Assembly: GCA_021846275.1 (NCBI GenBank)
Contig: JAJZBZ010000001.1
Coordinates: 558,001 to 622,000 of the forward strand
DNA length: 64,000 nt
Direction: 5' to 3'
DNA from: Acidobacteriota bacterium
GTDB taxonomy: Bacteria > Acidobacteriota > Terriglobia > Terriglobales > Acidobacteriaceae
Shown here: one piece after another, positions 17,170 through 26,254 of the stretch
Numbering within the stretch: position 1 is the first letter of the stretch
How the letters are laid out: each line of letters begins with the position of its first letter
Notes under the pieces: generated by a model
What the model was told of the DNA's origin: nothing
The model's input: only the letters and a program-made list of their open reading frames with translations
Database searches by the model: none
Made by a program: the position numbers and the translations under genes

Positions 17170-19086
17170 TTATGCCCCTGTCTTTTGCGCGTGCGCCGCC
17201 TGCGGCAGCACGGATTCCAGAATCTCAGCGGCAAGTGCGTATCGTCCAAACGGAGCGCTGACCTGAACGCCCTGCACCATGGGCCGCGCTTCGGCCAGCA
17301 TCTCCTGCGCGATGCGGATGCCTTCGGCTTTGGCCGCCTCCGGCGACTCGGCCTGCGCCATGCGCAGCATCACGGCCTCCGGCATGGAGACGCGCAGATC
17401 GTTGCGCATGAACTCGGCGTTGCGCAGGCTGGTGAGCGGCCAGATGCCCGCGATGACGGGAATGCGGAAGGATTCGATTCGCTTGAGGAAACGCTCCAGC
17501 AGGCGCAGATCGAAGACCGGCTGCGTGATCGCGTACTCGGCACCCGCGTCCACCTTCCAGGCGAAGCGGCGCAGCTCCTGCTCGATGTCCGGCACGCCGG
17601 GATTGGCGGCGACGCCGATGGTGAAATTCGTCGAGCCGCCGATGGCGTTCGAGCCAATGTCGAGGCCATGATTCAGTCGGCGAACGATGTTCACCAGACC
17701 GATTGCGTCCACATCGAAGACGGCTGTCGCGTCGGGATAGTTGCCCAGCTTTGGTGGGTCGCCGGTGAGGCAGAGAATGTTTTTCAGCCCCAGCGAGGAC
17801 GCGCCGAGCAGATCGGACTGAATGCTGAGGATGTTGCGGTCGCGGCAGGTGTAGTGCAGCACGGTCTCGATGCCGGTGTGCTGCTGAATCTGAATGCAGA
17901 GGCTCTGCGCGCTCATGCGTGCCGAGGCGCGCGGCGAATCCGGCACGTTGATTGCGTCCACGCCGAGCGCGGCCAGCAGCCTTGCGCCTTCGATTTCCTT
18001 GCTGGAATCAATGCCTCGCGGCGGCACGATCTCGACGAGCGAAACAAATTTTCCTTCGGCAATAAGCCTGCCCACGGTCGAGCGCTGCGCCAGCGGCAGG
18101 GGCGGTGTGTCCGATCCCATCTCAGGGCTTTTTTCCGCGTGGGTCGGCTCGCTGAGCGTGATGTGCGCCTGCGCGTCAAGCGCGCGCAGCGCGGACTTCA
18201 TGGCGCGGATATGGTTGGGAGTGGTGCCGCAACAGCCGCCGACGAACTGCGTGCCGGCCTTCACAGCCTTGCGCGCGAAGCTGGCCATGTACTCCGGAGA
18301 GCAGAGATAGATGTTGCGTCCTTCCACGGCGCGCGGCATCCCCGCGTTGGGCATGGCCATCAGCGGCAGGTGGGTGGCCGAGCGCATGGCCTCAATCGCC
18401 GTCAGCACGGTCGCCGGTCCGGTGGAGCAGTTGCAGCCCACAGCGTCGGCACCGGCCTCGGTCAGGATCGCCGCCGCCTGCTCCGGCGACGTGCCATCGA
18501 GGCAGCGACCCTCCTCATCGACGGTCATCATCACTGTGATCGGCAGATCGGGAGCAATCTCTTTCGCAGCCAGGAGTGCCTCGCGCGCCTCGTTCACAGC
18601 GGGCATGGTCTCGACGATGAGCAGGTCCACGCCAGCGGAGAACAGCGCCTGAATCTGCTCGGCAAAGGCCTCGCGCGCCTCGCTGAGCGCGACTTTGCCC
18701 AGCGGCTCAAGACGCACGCCGAGCGGCCCGATGGCTCCGGCCACCCAGGCCTCGGCAGCCTGTTTTTCCCTGAAATGACCAATCGCCTCGCGCGCGATGC
18801 GCACGCCGGCGGAGTTGATTTCGGCAACCTTGTCGCGGAGTCCATGCCGCTCCAGACGGAAGCGGTTTGCGCCGAAGGTGTTCGTCTCCAGAATCTCCGC
18901 GCCGCTCTGCAGGTACTCCTCCTGGATGGCCAGAATTAGCGTGGGGTCGGAGAGATTCAGTTCGTCGTAGCAGCGGTTGATGAAGACGCCGCGGCCGTAG
19001 AGCACCGTGCCCATTGCGCCGTCGCAGAGGACGGGGCGATCCTGGAATAGCCTGGTCAGGAGGGAAGTTTGGTTTGCGCTTGCCAC
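17170..19086 (-). CDS. Bifunctional homocysteine S-methyltransferase / methylenetetrahydrofolate reductase
   Basis: This two-domain enzyme of one-carbon and methionine metabolism has a typical length for the fusion (638 aa). The N-terminal zinc homocysteine methyltransferase domain starts at FQDRPVLCDGAMGT and carries the zinc cysteines in VGCNCSTGP and VGGCCGTTPNHI. The C-terminal MetF-like TIM barrel starts near VSLVEIVPPRG and includes CLTGDPPKLG and EYAITQPVFD. The start is uncertain: GTG at 19086 gives a family-like N-terminus, and ATG at 19158 would add 24 unlikely residues; neither has a good ribosome binding site. A 14-bp direct duplication straddles the stop codon. xseB follows after 46 bp. 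Confidence 0.9.
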   Translation of the reverse strand: MASANQTSLLTRLFQDRPVLCDGAMGTVLYGRGVFINRCYDELNLSDPTLILAIQEEYLQSGAEILETNTFGANRFRLERHGLRDKVAEINSAGVRIAREAIGHFREKQAAEAWVAGAIGPLGVRLEPLGKVALSEAREAFAEQIQALFSAGVDLLIVETMPAVNEAREALLAAKEIAPDLPITVMMTVDEEGRCLDGTSPEQAAAILTEAGADAVGCNCSTGPATVLTAIEAMRSATHLPLMAMPNAGMPRAVEGRNIYLCSPEYMASFARKAVKAGTQFVGGCCGTTPNHIRAMKSALRALDAQAHITLSEPTHAEKSPEMGSDTPPLPLAQRSTVGRLIAEGKFVSLVEIVPPRGIDSSKEIEGARLLAALGVDAINVPDSPRASARMSAQSLCIQIQQHTGIETVLHYTCRDRNILSIQSDLLGASSLGLKNILCLTGDPPKLGNYPDATAVFDVDAIGLVNIVRRLNHGLDIGSNAIGGSTNFTIGVAANPGVPDIEQELRRFAWKVDAGAEYAITQPVFDLRLLERFLKRIESFRIPVIAGIWPLTSLRNAEFMRNDLRVSMPEAVMLRMAQAESPEAAKAEGIRIAQEMLAEARPMVQGVQVSAPFGRYALAAEILESVLPQAAHAQKTGA

Positions 19087-19367
19087 AATACTAATGATGC
19101 TATCGCGTTTTCCCTCCGCTGCGGGAGTGAGGCAGGCGCAGACGGGGAGATTTCGCATGGCGCAGGCTCTGGCGGCGCGTGAGCGGAAAATTCCTGTCGC
19201 TTCGGCTTGCCGCAACCGCTTCCCGGAACCCGGGTTTTTCGTCCAAGTGACAGGGAAAGCTCTGAGCGATACGGGTTCGGCTGGAATCGGCGGGAATTTG
19301 CCCTCGCGATTCTTCCATCTGTTCTTCCCGTTTGTTGTTTGGCAGCCAAATTTCCGTGTGGCCGGTT

Positions 19368-19376
19368 TGTTATACT
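19368..19376 (+). promoter_or_regulatory. Putative extended -10 promoter element of the lipoprotein gene
   Basis: The sequence TGTTATACT (TG-N-TATACT) matches an extended -10 element, five of six for TATAAT. It lies 36 bp upstream of the TTG start of the lipoprotein gene. No good -35 box sits at 17 bp (TTGGCA at 19339 is 26 bp away), which is tolerated by extended -10 promoters. Confidence 0.4.
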
Positions 19377-19412
19377 TGGCCAGACAGCTCGTTCTGAATG
19401 AGGTAGAGGATT

Positions 19413-20825
19413 TTGAAGAAAAGGGGTCTCGCGCTCTGCGCCCTTGCGGCTCTTCTGGTGGCCGCTGTGCTTTCGGGCTGTGGAAATAACCTGTACTTCG
19501 CTGGACGCAACCTGCCGCCCAGCGGCATCGCGAATCGCGTCCTGATCGCGATTCAGAATCCAAGCTCCTTCAGCAAGGGCGAGCTTCAGATTGTCGATGC
19601 CTACTACGACATTCGCCAGAGCTACAACGATCGGATTCCCGGTTTCACGATTGCGGGCTACTCCGGCTCTGAGCCTTCGACAATTCAGAATATGCCCGAA
19701 GAACAGCTTGGTGCCGTCTATGGCTCTGGCGACGGCTCCTTCACGCAAGTGAACTATCAGAAGGAAAGCAACGGCGGGGCCATTGCCACGCTGGGCACTC
19801 TGTCGGCCAGCATATTCGTGACGCGCAGTCAGGACTATGTCTTCGCTGCCGATCAACAGGCGCATTTCTTCACCCTCGTCAACAAGCTCACGGCCAAAAC
19901 CTACAGTCTCGGTCTCCCGAACGTGTATCGCGTCTCCACCAACCCCGGCGGATCGGTGGCTCTGGCTTTTGTCGAGAACTCGAACTACGCCTATTACGCG
20001 CGCCTGTTGCAGTCCTTTGAAACGACAGCTTACAGCGGCGGACCCTCCACCTGGCCACCGAACGCCGTCGATTGCGAGCCGATGAACGCGCCGGGTGCGT
20101 GTCTCTTCGAGATTGCGGACAGCAATCACAATCCGGTTCAGTTTGATCGTCCGATCAAGGCTCTGTGGAGCGCCGACGGCAGCACGGCCTACATCCTCAA
20201 CTGCGGTCCGGAGTGTGGCGGGAAACAATCGTCCGTTTCTTTGGTCCCCACGGCGCCGCTCATCCTGCAAAGTGGCCAGCAGTCGGGCAGCGTGCCCACC
20301 TCGCCGACCACGATCCTGACGCCGGGCGGAGCAAGCAATGGGCTGGTGGACACCAACACGCTGTACGTCTATGGCGAGCAGCCACAGCCGGATGGTCTCT
20401 TTGCCGGATTTCTGACAGCGATCAATCTGACGAACAATACCGCTGGCAATGCCATTGCTGTGAGCGATGCGGCTCCGGGCCAGCCGACGAAGATGGTCCT
20501 GGCAGATGACAATACGCTCTGGCTCGGCGGAGTCCGCTGCGAGCAGGGCGAGCGCTACGCCAAGGGCGAGCCGTATGGCTGCCTGACCATGTACAACACC
20601 TCCACGAACTCGGTGACGCTGCTGGAGCCGTTCCAGGGCGATCTGACGGGCATTGCAGCCGTTCTCACGCTGCACAAGGTTTACGTTGCCGAGGGTGGCC
20701 AGGTTTATATTTTCTCGACCACTGATGGCTCGGCGATCAACAACTTTTACGTTGCGGTGACGGGAACGGCCTTCGATGTGGCCTACATGGACGCGACAAC
20801 CGACGCCGACAACACCGACTACTGA
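19413..20825 (+). CDS. Lipoprotein with beta-propeller-like repeats, function unknown
   Basis: This is a 470-aa exported protein. The start is TTG at 19413, supported by AGGTAGAGGA at 19401-19410. The N-terminus MKKRGLALCALAALLVAAVL ends in a lipobox with Cys23 (LSGC), so the mature protein is a lipoprotein. The rest is rich in Gly, Thr and aromatic residues, with repeated short strands of the kind seen in surface beta-propellers (for example GSVALAFVENS, ALWSADGSTAYIL, VYVAEGGQVYIFS). No catalytic motif is recognised. The BshB1-like gene follows after 28 bp, probably in the same transcript. Fold assignment is inference. Confidence 0.7.
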   Translation: MKKRGLALCALAALLVAAVLSGCGNNLYFAGRNLPPSGIANRVLIAIQNPSSFSKGELQIVDAYYDIRQSYNDRIPGFTIAGYSGSEPSTIQNMPEEQLGAVYGSGDGSFTQVNYQKESNGGAIATLGTLSASIFVTRSQDYVFAADQQAHFFTLVNKLTAKTYSLGLPNVYRVSTNPGGSVALAFVENSNYAYYARLLQSFETTAYSGGPSTWPPNAVDCEPMNAPGACLFEIADSNHNPVQFDRPIKALWSADGSTAYILNCGPECGGKQSSVSLVPTAPLILQSGQQSGSVPTSPTTILTPGGASNGLVDTNTLYVYGEQPQPDGLFAGFLTAINLTNNTAGNAIAVSDAAPGQPTKMVLADDNTLWLGGVRCEQGERYAKGEPYGCLTMYNTSTNSVTLLEPFQGDLTGIAAVLTLHKVYVAEGGQVYIFSTTDGSAINNFYVAVTGTAFDVAYMDATTDADNTDY

Positions 20826-20853
20826 TTGCAAGCGGTACTCCCTCGCAGAACGC

Positions 20854-21597
20854 ATGAACCAGCCGGGCACAGTCTCGACCATCGATGTGCTGGCCATCGC
20901 CGCCCACCGCGATGACGTGGAGCAGACCTGCGGCGGGACGCTGCTGCGCATGGCCGATCGCAAACTGCGCACGGCCATCCTCGATCTGACGCGCGGCGAA
21001 TCCGGCACGCGCGGAACCGCTGAAGAACGAGCCGCTGAGGCAGCAGAAGCCGCGCGAATCCTGCGCGTCACGCACCGCGAGGCACTGGATTTTGCCGACG
21101 GCGCGATTGCCAATTCGCTGGAGAACCGGATTGCCATCGCGCGTGTGCTGCGCCGTCTGCGGCCGCGAGTCGTCATCCTGCCTTACGGCCAGGCACGCCA
21201 CCCGGACCACGCCATCTGCGCCACGCTCGGCTACGAAGCCTGTTTTCTTGCAGGGCTTGCCAATTTTTCCAGCGGAGATTTAGGCTCTGACGCGCCGCAT
21301 CGGCCCTTCAAGATCGTCTATGCCAGCCTCTACGCCGACGTTCGCCCGAGCTTCATCGTGGATATTACGCCATACATCGACACGCGGCTTCAGTCGCTGC
21401 TGGCCTACCGCTCCCAGTACTCCGACCAGCGGCAGGGAAGCGGACTTTTTGTTCCCGAGCAGGAGATTCGCGAGCGCACCTTTGCCGAAGCGCGTCACTA
21501 CGGCCTGCTTGCCGGAGTTCGCTACGGGGAGCCATTTGTGCAGCGCGAGGTGGGCCTGGTCGATGATCTGACGCTGATTCCGGTCCAGTCCATCTGA
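20854..21597 (+). CDS. bshB1: PIG-L family deacetylase, probable bacillithiol biosynthesis BshB1
   Basis: This 247-aa LmbE/PIG-L zinc deacetylase has the first zinc motif AAHRDDVEQTCGG (usually AHPDD) and the second in ARHPDHAICA. LTRGESGTRGTAEERAAEAA and LPYGQARHPDH are characteristic of BshB1, which removes the acetyl group of N-acetylglucosaminyl-malate during bacillithiol synthesis. Arg replaces the usual Pro in the first motif. Neither bshA nor bshC is in the window. The ATG at 20854 follows the lipoprotein stop by 28 bp, so both may share a transcript. Confidence 0.8.
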   Translation: MNQPGTVSTIDVLAIAAHRDDVEQTCGGTLLRMADRKLRTAILDLTRGESGTRGTAEERAAEAAEAARILRVTHREALDFADGAIANSLENRIAIARVLRRLRPRVVILPYGQARHPDHAICATLGYEACFLAGLANFSSGDLGSDAPHRPFKIVYASLYADVRPSFIVDITPYIDTRLQSLLAYRSQYSDQRQGSGLFVPEQEIRERTFAEARHYGLLAGVRYGEPFVQREVGLVDDLTLIPVQSI

Positions 21598-21656
21598 GTT
21601 GGTTAGCATTGCCGCTTCTCCACGGCGCATTCGTTTCTTCGCACGGCTGACTGGAA

Positions 21657-21662
21657 TACAAT
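21657..21662 (+). promoter_or_regulatory. Putative -10 box TACAAT close to the start of the next gene
   Basis: TACAAT is a good -10 match and lies only 9 nt before the ATG at 21672, with no Shine-Dalgarno sequence between. If used, transcription would begin at or next to the start codon (leaderless mRNA). The -35 region TTTCTT at 17 bp is weak. Confidence 0.3.
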
Positions 21663-21671
21663 CGCCTTCGG

Positions 21672-22460
21672 ATGACCACGCCGCAGAGTTTCGCATCGCC
21701 CCGTCCGGCCCAGTGGCTGCTGGTGATGACGGCCACCATTGAGCCGTCGCCGCAGGCTGTTGTGCGCCGCGCCGATCCGACTCTGCGCCGCGCCGACTAC
21801 GAGCAGGCGCTGCGCTTCTGGCTGCGCTATGCCCATCCCTGCGCAGGCCGCATTCTGTTCCTGGAAAACTCCGGCGCTGACCTGTCCTCGCTGCGTCGAA
21901 TCGTCAAACAGGAGAACGCGCTCGGCAAGCAGGTCGAGTTTCTGTCCATCCCCGCAGGCAGGATTCCGGACGGCCTGAATTATGGATACTCCGAGATGGA
22001 GCTGCTCGACGCCGGGCTGAGCCAGTCGGCGCTGCGGTGCGAAACCACTCACCTGATCAAGACGACCGGACGACTGGTCTTTCCCGCACTGGGCCGCGCG
22101 CTGGAGATGCTTCCCGCCGCGCCGGAGCTGCTCATCGACTGCCGTCGTTTCCCGTGGCCGCGCAAGGGGGCTGACGCGCGCGTTCAGCTCTTCGCCTGCT
22201 CCCATGCGTTTTATGACCAGCGCCTGCGCGACAGTCGTTTCGCCATGCGCCCCGAAGGTCCGCGCCTGCTGGAGCAGCTTCTCTACGCGCGCGTCATCGG
22301 ATGCGAAGGCCAGTCAGGCGTCCATCTGCGCTTTCCCTGCAATGTCGATCCGGTCGGCTACTCCGGCTTTCGCGCCCGAAGCTATCAGTCGCCGGGAGAG
22401 CGCGTGGAGCAGGGTCTGCGGGCGTTTCTGCGCCGCGTCGCGCCCACGTTCTGGTACTGA
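21672..22460 (+). CDS. Conserved-looking protein of unknown function
   Basis: This 262-aa soluble protein has no signal peptide or membrane helix. Order of visible blocks: a strand-rich start (QWLLVMTATIEP), a basic helix, RILFLENSGADLSSLRRIV, then GLNYGYSEMELLDAGL and HLIKTTGRLVFPAL. The last two look like the nucleotide-sugar and acceptor regions of a small GT-A glycosyltransferase-like fold, but no DxD motif is obvious, so this stays a suggestion. Coding character is good and the gene lies in line between bshB1 and sdhC. The start has no ribosome binding site but a -10-like box immediately upstream. Confidence 0.6.
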   Translation: MTTPQSFASPRPAQWLLVMTATIEPSPQAVVRRADPTLRRADYEQALRFWLRYAHPCAGRILFLENSGADLSSLRRIVKQENALGKQVEFLSIPAGRIPDGLNYGYSEMELLDAGLSQSALRCETTHLIKTTGRLVFPALGRALEMLPAAPELLIDCRRFPWPRKGADARVQLFACSHAFYDQRLRDSRFAMRPEGPRLLEQLLYARVIGCEGQSGVHLRFPCNVDPVGYSGFRARSYQSPGERVEQGLRAFLRRVAPTFWY

Positions 22461-22491
22461 ATTGGCAGGTTTTTCCGCGTTTTTCAGAATG

Positions 22492-22516
22492 CGGCAAGAG
22501 ATTTGCCGGTTTCCTT
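22492..22516 (+). terminator. Weak hairpin after the unknown gene
   Basis: CGGCAA (22492-22497), a GAGAT loop and TTGCCG (22503-22508) form a 6-bp stem followed by GTTTCCTT. The T tract is poor and the -35 box of the sdh promoter begins at its end, so it could be a weak terminator insulating sdhCAB. Confidence 0.3.
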
Positions 22517-22544
22517 GACGGTCCTGTAAGCCGCCACCAATAAT
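22515..22544 (+). promoter_or_regulatory. Putative sigma-70 promoter of sdhCAB
   Basis: TTGACG (22515-22520) and AATAAT (22539-22544) each match the consensus at five of six positions with an 18-bp spacer. The downstream leader to sdhC is 74 bp. No other comparable pair is seen upstream of the operon. Confidence 0.5.
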
Positions 22545-22618
22545 GCAGGTGAGGCTCGACGAACGCTTTCGGGAACCGATCGTCAGTCTTTTCAAGATTC
22601 TATTCAGGAGCATCTTTC

Positions 22619-23410
22619 ATGGCCACCGCCGCACGCCCTGATGCACACTCCAGCCCTGTCGGTCGCGGTGTTGAGCCGCTGCGCGCCGGAAAAGGCCACT
22701 CGTTTCTGCTGCGCAAGCTGCATTCGCTCTCCGGCATCGTGCCCATCGGCGCGTTTCTCATCGAGCATCTGCTGTCAAACTTTGAAGCGCTCAAAGGGCC
22801 ACTGGCCTACGCCGAGCAGGTCAAATTTCTGAACAGTCTTCCGCTGGTGCGATTTCTTGAGGTCGGCCTGATCTTCATCCCGCTCGCCTATCACGCGCTC
22901 TATGGCGTCTACATCGCGCTGCGCGGCAAGGCCAACGTGATCTATTACCCGTGGTCGGGCAACTGGATGTACATGATGCAGCGCTGGACCGGCTACATCG
23001 CCTTCGTCTACATCATCCAGCACGTCATACGGCAGCGCTTCATGGGCGTGAGCCTGCCAGAGCATCCCGGCGCGGCATTCCACAAGGTGCAGATGGAGCT
23101 GTCGAACCCGTGGATGCTGGCCGTTTATGTGATCGCGATGATCGCGGTCTGCTGGCATTTCTCCTACGGCATCTGGCTCTTCGCCGCCAAGTGGGGCATC
23201 ACGCCGGGAGCCACGGCGCGTCGCCGCTTTGGATATCTCTGCGCCGCGCTCGGCGTCATTCTTGCCGTGATGGGACTGGCCAGCATCTACGCTTTTGTTG
23301 GACCGAATTACAAAAATGCGCCGGACGATGTGATGCCGGCACAAACGCGTCTGGTGCAACCGATGCCGCCGCAAGCAAACTTGACTGTGGAGATCGAGAC
23401 GCACGCATAG
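22619..23410 (+). CDS. sdhC: Succinate dehydrogenase cytochrome b subunit
   Basis: This 263-aa single membrane anchor of a type-B succinate:quinone oxidoreductase has five hydrophobic segments. Candidate haem ligands are visible as histidines in LHSLSGIVPIGAFLIEHLL, YHALYGVYI, YIIQHVIRQRF and CWHFSYGIW, enough for two haems b as in Bacillus- and Wolinella-type enzymes. The gene heads an sdhC-A-B operon with no sdhD, consistent with this type. It has a promoter-like pair upstream, and sdhA follows after 75 bp. Confidence 0.93.
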   Translation: MATAARPDAHSSPVGRGVEPLRAGKGHSFLLRKLHSLSGIVPIGAFLIEHLLSNFEALKGPLAYAEQVKFLNSLPLVRFLEVGLIFIPLAYHALYGVYIALRGKANVIYYPWSGNWMYMMQRWTGYIAFVYIIQHVIRQRFMGVSLPEHPGAAFHKVQMELSNPWMLAVYVIAMIAVCWHFSYGIWLFAAKWGITPGATARRRFGYLCAALGVILAVMGLASIYAFVGPNYKNAPDDVMPAQTRLVQPMPPQANLTVEIETHA

Positions 23411-23485
23411 CACCTGGATTACAGAGTGTCACCGCTTCGCAGCGGATCGTGCGCGAGCGGATAGGAAAGGACAGGAATCAATCTC

Positions 23486-25264
23486 ATGGCGGCACCGAAA
23501 ATTATCGTCGTTGGTGGTGGGCTGGCCGGTCTTGCAGCGGTCATCAAGATTGCCGAGGCGGGCGGCAACGTGGACCTGTTTTCCATCGTCCCGGTCAAGC
23601 GTTCTCACTCGGTCTGCGCGCAGGGCGGCATCAACGCGGCCAAGAATCTGAAGGGCGAGGGCGACACCACCTGGAAGCACTTTGACGACACCATCTACGG
23701 CGGCGATTTCCTGGCTAATCAGACGCCGGTGAAGGCGATGTGCGAGGCCGCGCCGGGCATCATCGACCTGCTCGACCGCATGGGCGTTCCTTTCAACCGC
23801 ACGCCGGAGGGACTGCTTGATTTTCGCCGCTTCGGCGGCACGCTCTATCACCGCACAGCCTTTGCCGGCGCGACGACTGGCCAGCAGTTGCTCTACGCGC
23901 TCGACGAGCAGGTGCGCCGTTATGAGTCCGAGGGCCGCGTGCGCAAGTTTGAAGGCTGGGAGTTCCTCTCCGCTGTGCTGGATTCCGAAGGTGTCGCGCG
24001 CGGCATCTGCGCCATGAATCTGCGCTCGATGGAGCTGGTCACGTTTCCCGCAGACGCCATCATCGTCGCCACCGGAGGCAACGGCGCCATCTTCGGCAAG
24101 AGCACGAACTCGGTCGTCTGCACCGGCTCGGCGCAGGCGGCGCTCTATCAGCAGGGTGCGTATTACGCGAACGGCGAATTCATTCAGGTTCACCCCACGT
24201 CGATCCCCGGCGAGGACAAGCTGCGCCTGATGTCGGAGTCTGCGCGAGGCGAGGGCGGTCGCGTATGGGTGCCGCGCACGGCGGGCGACAAGCGCGAAGC
24301 CAAATCGATTCCAGAGAACGAGCGCTGGTACTTCCTCGAAGAGTGGTATCCGAAATACGGCAACCTTGTTCCGCGCGACGTGGCCACGCGCGCCATTCAC
24401 AAGGTTGTCTACGAGCACGGACTCGGCATCGACGGCCAGCCGATGGTCTATCTCGACCTGACGCACATTGACCGCGCCACGCTGGACCGCAAGCTGGAAG
24501 GCATTCTCGAAATCTACGAGAAGTTTGTCGGTGACGATCCGCGCGAAGTGCCGATGAAGATTTTCCCTGGCATGCACTATACGATGGGCGGACTGTGGGT
24601 GGATTTCAACCAGATGACCAACATCCCCGGCATCTTCGCCGCGGGCGAGGCCGAGTATCAGTACCACGGCGCGAATCGCCTGGGCGCGAATTCGCTGGTC
24701 AGTTGCATCTTCGGTGGCTTTATCTCCGGACCAAATGCCGTGGCTTACGCCAAGTCGCTGAAGCCGGCACAGGGCGACGGCGGACACGCGCAGGAACTGA
24801 CGCGGCAGCGGGCGCTGAACCAGCAACTGCTCAGCTCCAGCGGCACGGAGAATCCATTCCGCATCTGGCGCGAACTGGGCGAGACGATGACCAAAAACGT
24901 GACCGTCATCCGCTACAACAAGAACATTCTGGAGACGGAGGCGAAGATCGTCGAGCTGATGGATCGTTATCGCAACATCAACCTGAGCGACCGCAGCCAG
25001 TGGGCCAATACCAGCTTCGCCTTCACGCGCCAGCTCTGGAACATGCTTCAGATCGGACGCGTCATTGCGCAGGGCGCGCGGCTGCGCGATGAGTCGCGCG
25101 GCGCTCACTATAAGCCGGACTTCCCGGATCGCAACGACGAGAAGTTTCTGAAGACGACCAAAGCCAGCTACGATGCTGCGGCCAACGAGCCGCGCTTCGA
25201 GTATGAGGATGTGGACATTCAGCATATTGCTCCGCGCCCGCGCCGCTACGACGCGGCAAGCTGA
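23486..25264 (+). CDS. sdhA: Succinate dehydrogenase flavoprotein subunit
   Basis: SdhA (592 aa) oxidises succinate to fumarate with covalently bound FAD. Visible are the Rossmann motif VVGGGLAGLAAV, the flavin-linking His41 in KRSHSVCAQGG, the substrate loop with HPTSIPGEDKLRLMSE, the MHYTMGGLWVDF block and GANRLGANSLVSC near the C-terminal FAD site. GGAAAGGA lies upstream of the ATG. It belongs to the type-B family (no separate sdhD). It sits between sdhC and sdhB and is cotranscribed with them. Confidence 0.96.
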   Translation: MAAPKIIVVGGGLAGLAAVIKIAEAGGNVDLFSIVPVKRSHSVCAQGGINAAKNLKGEGDTTWKHFDDTIYGGDFLANQTPVKAMCEAAPGIIDLLDRMGVPFNRTPEGLLDFRRFGGTLYHRTAFAGATTGQQLLYALDEQVRRYESEGRVRKFEGWEFLSAVLDSEGVARGICAMNLRSMELVTFPADAIIVATGGNGAIFGKSTNSVVCTGSAQAALYQQGAYYANGEFIQVHPTSIPGEDKLRLMSESARGEGGRVWVPRTAGDKREAKSIPENERWYFLEEWYPKYGNLVPRDVATRAIHKVVYEHGLGIDGQPMVYLDLTHIDRATLDRKLEGILEIYEKFVGDDPREVPMKIFPGMHYTMGGLWVDFNQMTNIPGIFAAGEAEYQYHGANRLGANSLVSCIFGGFISGPNAVAYAKSLKPAQGDGGHAQELTRQRALNQQLLSSSGTENPFRIWRELGETMTKNVTVIRYNKNILETEAKIVELMDRYRNINLSDRSQWANTSFAFTRQLWNMLQIGRVIAQGARLRDESRGAHYKPDFPDRNDEKFLKTTKASYDAAANEPRFEYEDVDIQHIAPRPRRYDAAS

Positions 25265-25344
25265 GCGGGGACGAGCGCGGCAGGAACGAAAACCCTGGGT
25301 ACGAATTTCACCGCTGGCAGCCGACCGGCACGGGAGAGAAGACG

Positions 25345-26094
25345 ATGGCAGAGAAGCTCATACAGATCGAGATCAAGCGCCAGAGCGGGCCGGACGCGCC
25401 GTCCACCTGGGAGCGGTTTGAGATTCCGTGGAAGCCGGGCATGAATGTGATCTCCGCCATGATGGAGATTGCGGCCAACCCGGTCAACTCGAGTGGCCAG
25501 GAGACGACGCCCATCGCCTATGACTCCAACTGCCTGGAAGAAATCTGCGGCTCCTGCGCGATGGTCATCAACGGCAAGGCGCGCATGGCCTGTACGGCGC
25601 TGGTGGACAAGCTGGAGCAGCCGATCCGGGTGCAGCCGCTCACGAAGTTTCCTGTCGTACGCGATCTCGCCGTGGACCGCAGCGTATTGTTTGAGAACCT
25701 GAAGGCCGTCAAGGCCTGGGTGCCCGTCGACGGAACCTACGATCTCGGCTCCGGGCCGCGCATCTTTCCGCAGCAGCAGGAAGCGGCCTATCCGCTGTCG
25801 AACTGCATCAGTTGCTGCTGCTGCATGGAGGTTTGTCCGCAGTTCAACGATGCAACCGGCTTCGTCGGCGCGGCCACCATTGCACAGGTGAAGCTCTTCA
25901 ACTCCCACCCGTCGGGCAAGGTGCTCAAGGAGGAGCGTCTGCGCGCCCTGGCCGGCGACGGCGGCGTGCAGGAGTGCGGCTTCGCGCAGAACTGCGTGCA
26001 GGCCTGCCCGAAGCAGTTGCCGCTTACCGAGGCCATCTCCGACGTGACGCGCGATGTCACGCTTCAGGCGGCGAAGGATTTCCTCCGCGCCTGA
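25345..26094 (+). CDS. sdhB: Succinate dehydrogenase iron-sulfur subunit
   Basis: SdhB (249 aa) relays electrons from FAD to the quinone. The [2Fe-2S] region is LEEICGSCAMVINGKARMAC, and the [4Fe-4S]/[3Fe-4S] cysteines are in NCISCCCCMEVCPQF and ECGFAQNCVQACPKQLPL. The first [4Fe-4S] motif has four Cys close together (CISCCCC), one more than needed, which is a small oddity. A strong terminator starts 34 bp after the stop, closing the operon. Confidence 0.95.
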   Translation: MAEKLIQIEIKRQSGPDAPSTWERFEIPWKPGMNVISAMMEIAANPVNSSGQETTPIAYDSNCLEEICGSCAMVINGKARMACTALVDKLEQPIRVQPLTKFPVVRDLAVDRSVLFENLKAVKAWVPVDGTYDLGSGPRIFPQQQEAAYPLSNCISCCCCMEVCPQFNDATGFVGAATIAQVKLFNSHPSGKVLKEERLRALAGDGGVQECGFAQNCVQACPKQLPLTEAISDVTRDVTLQAAKDFLRA

Positions 26095-26127
26095 TTGCCG
26101 CCTCCGCCGACAGCACAGACTCAGCAC

Positions 26128-26166
26128 CGCGAAGGGCCGCGCCGCATGCGCGGCCCTTCGCGTTTT
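26128..26166 (+). terminator. Strong rho-independent terminator of sdhCAB
   Basis: A perfect 15-bp GC-rich inverted repeat, 26128-26142 pairing with 26148-26162, with loop CGCAT is followed by TTTT at 26163-26166. It begins 34 bp after the sdhB stop. Confidence 0.9.
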
Positions 26167-26254
26167 GCGACTCGGCCACGCACTCGCCAACCTGCTAGAA
26201 TCCAAGGCAACTCATGTTCGCTGCCACTTCCACTTCCCACAGGTTGGTGATCCC

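Noticed and set aside
16882-18939. Long plus-strand open frame (685 codons) opposite xseB and the homocysteine methyltransferase/MTHFR gene
   Set aside because: No recognisable motif, biased composition, and it is antisense to two well-supported genes.
19222-19239. Hairpin CCCGG-AAC-CCGGG followed by TTTTT on the plus strand
   Set aside because: Looks like a terminator, but no plus-strand gene lies upstream and the stem is only 5 bp.
19087-19260. Possible SAM, SAH or cobalamin riboswitch upstream of the homocysteine methyltransferase/MTHFR gene
   Set aside because: Checked the minus strand for the conserved cores of these classes and found none; only unrelated short hairpins.
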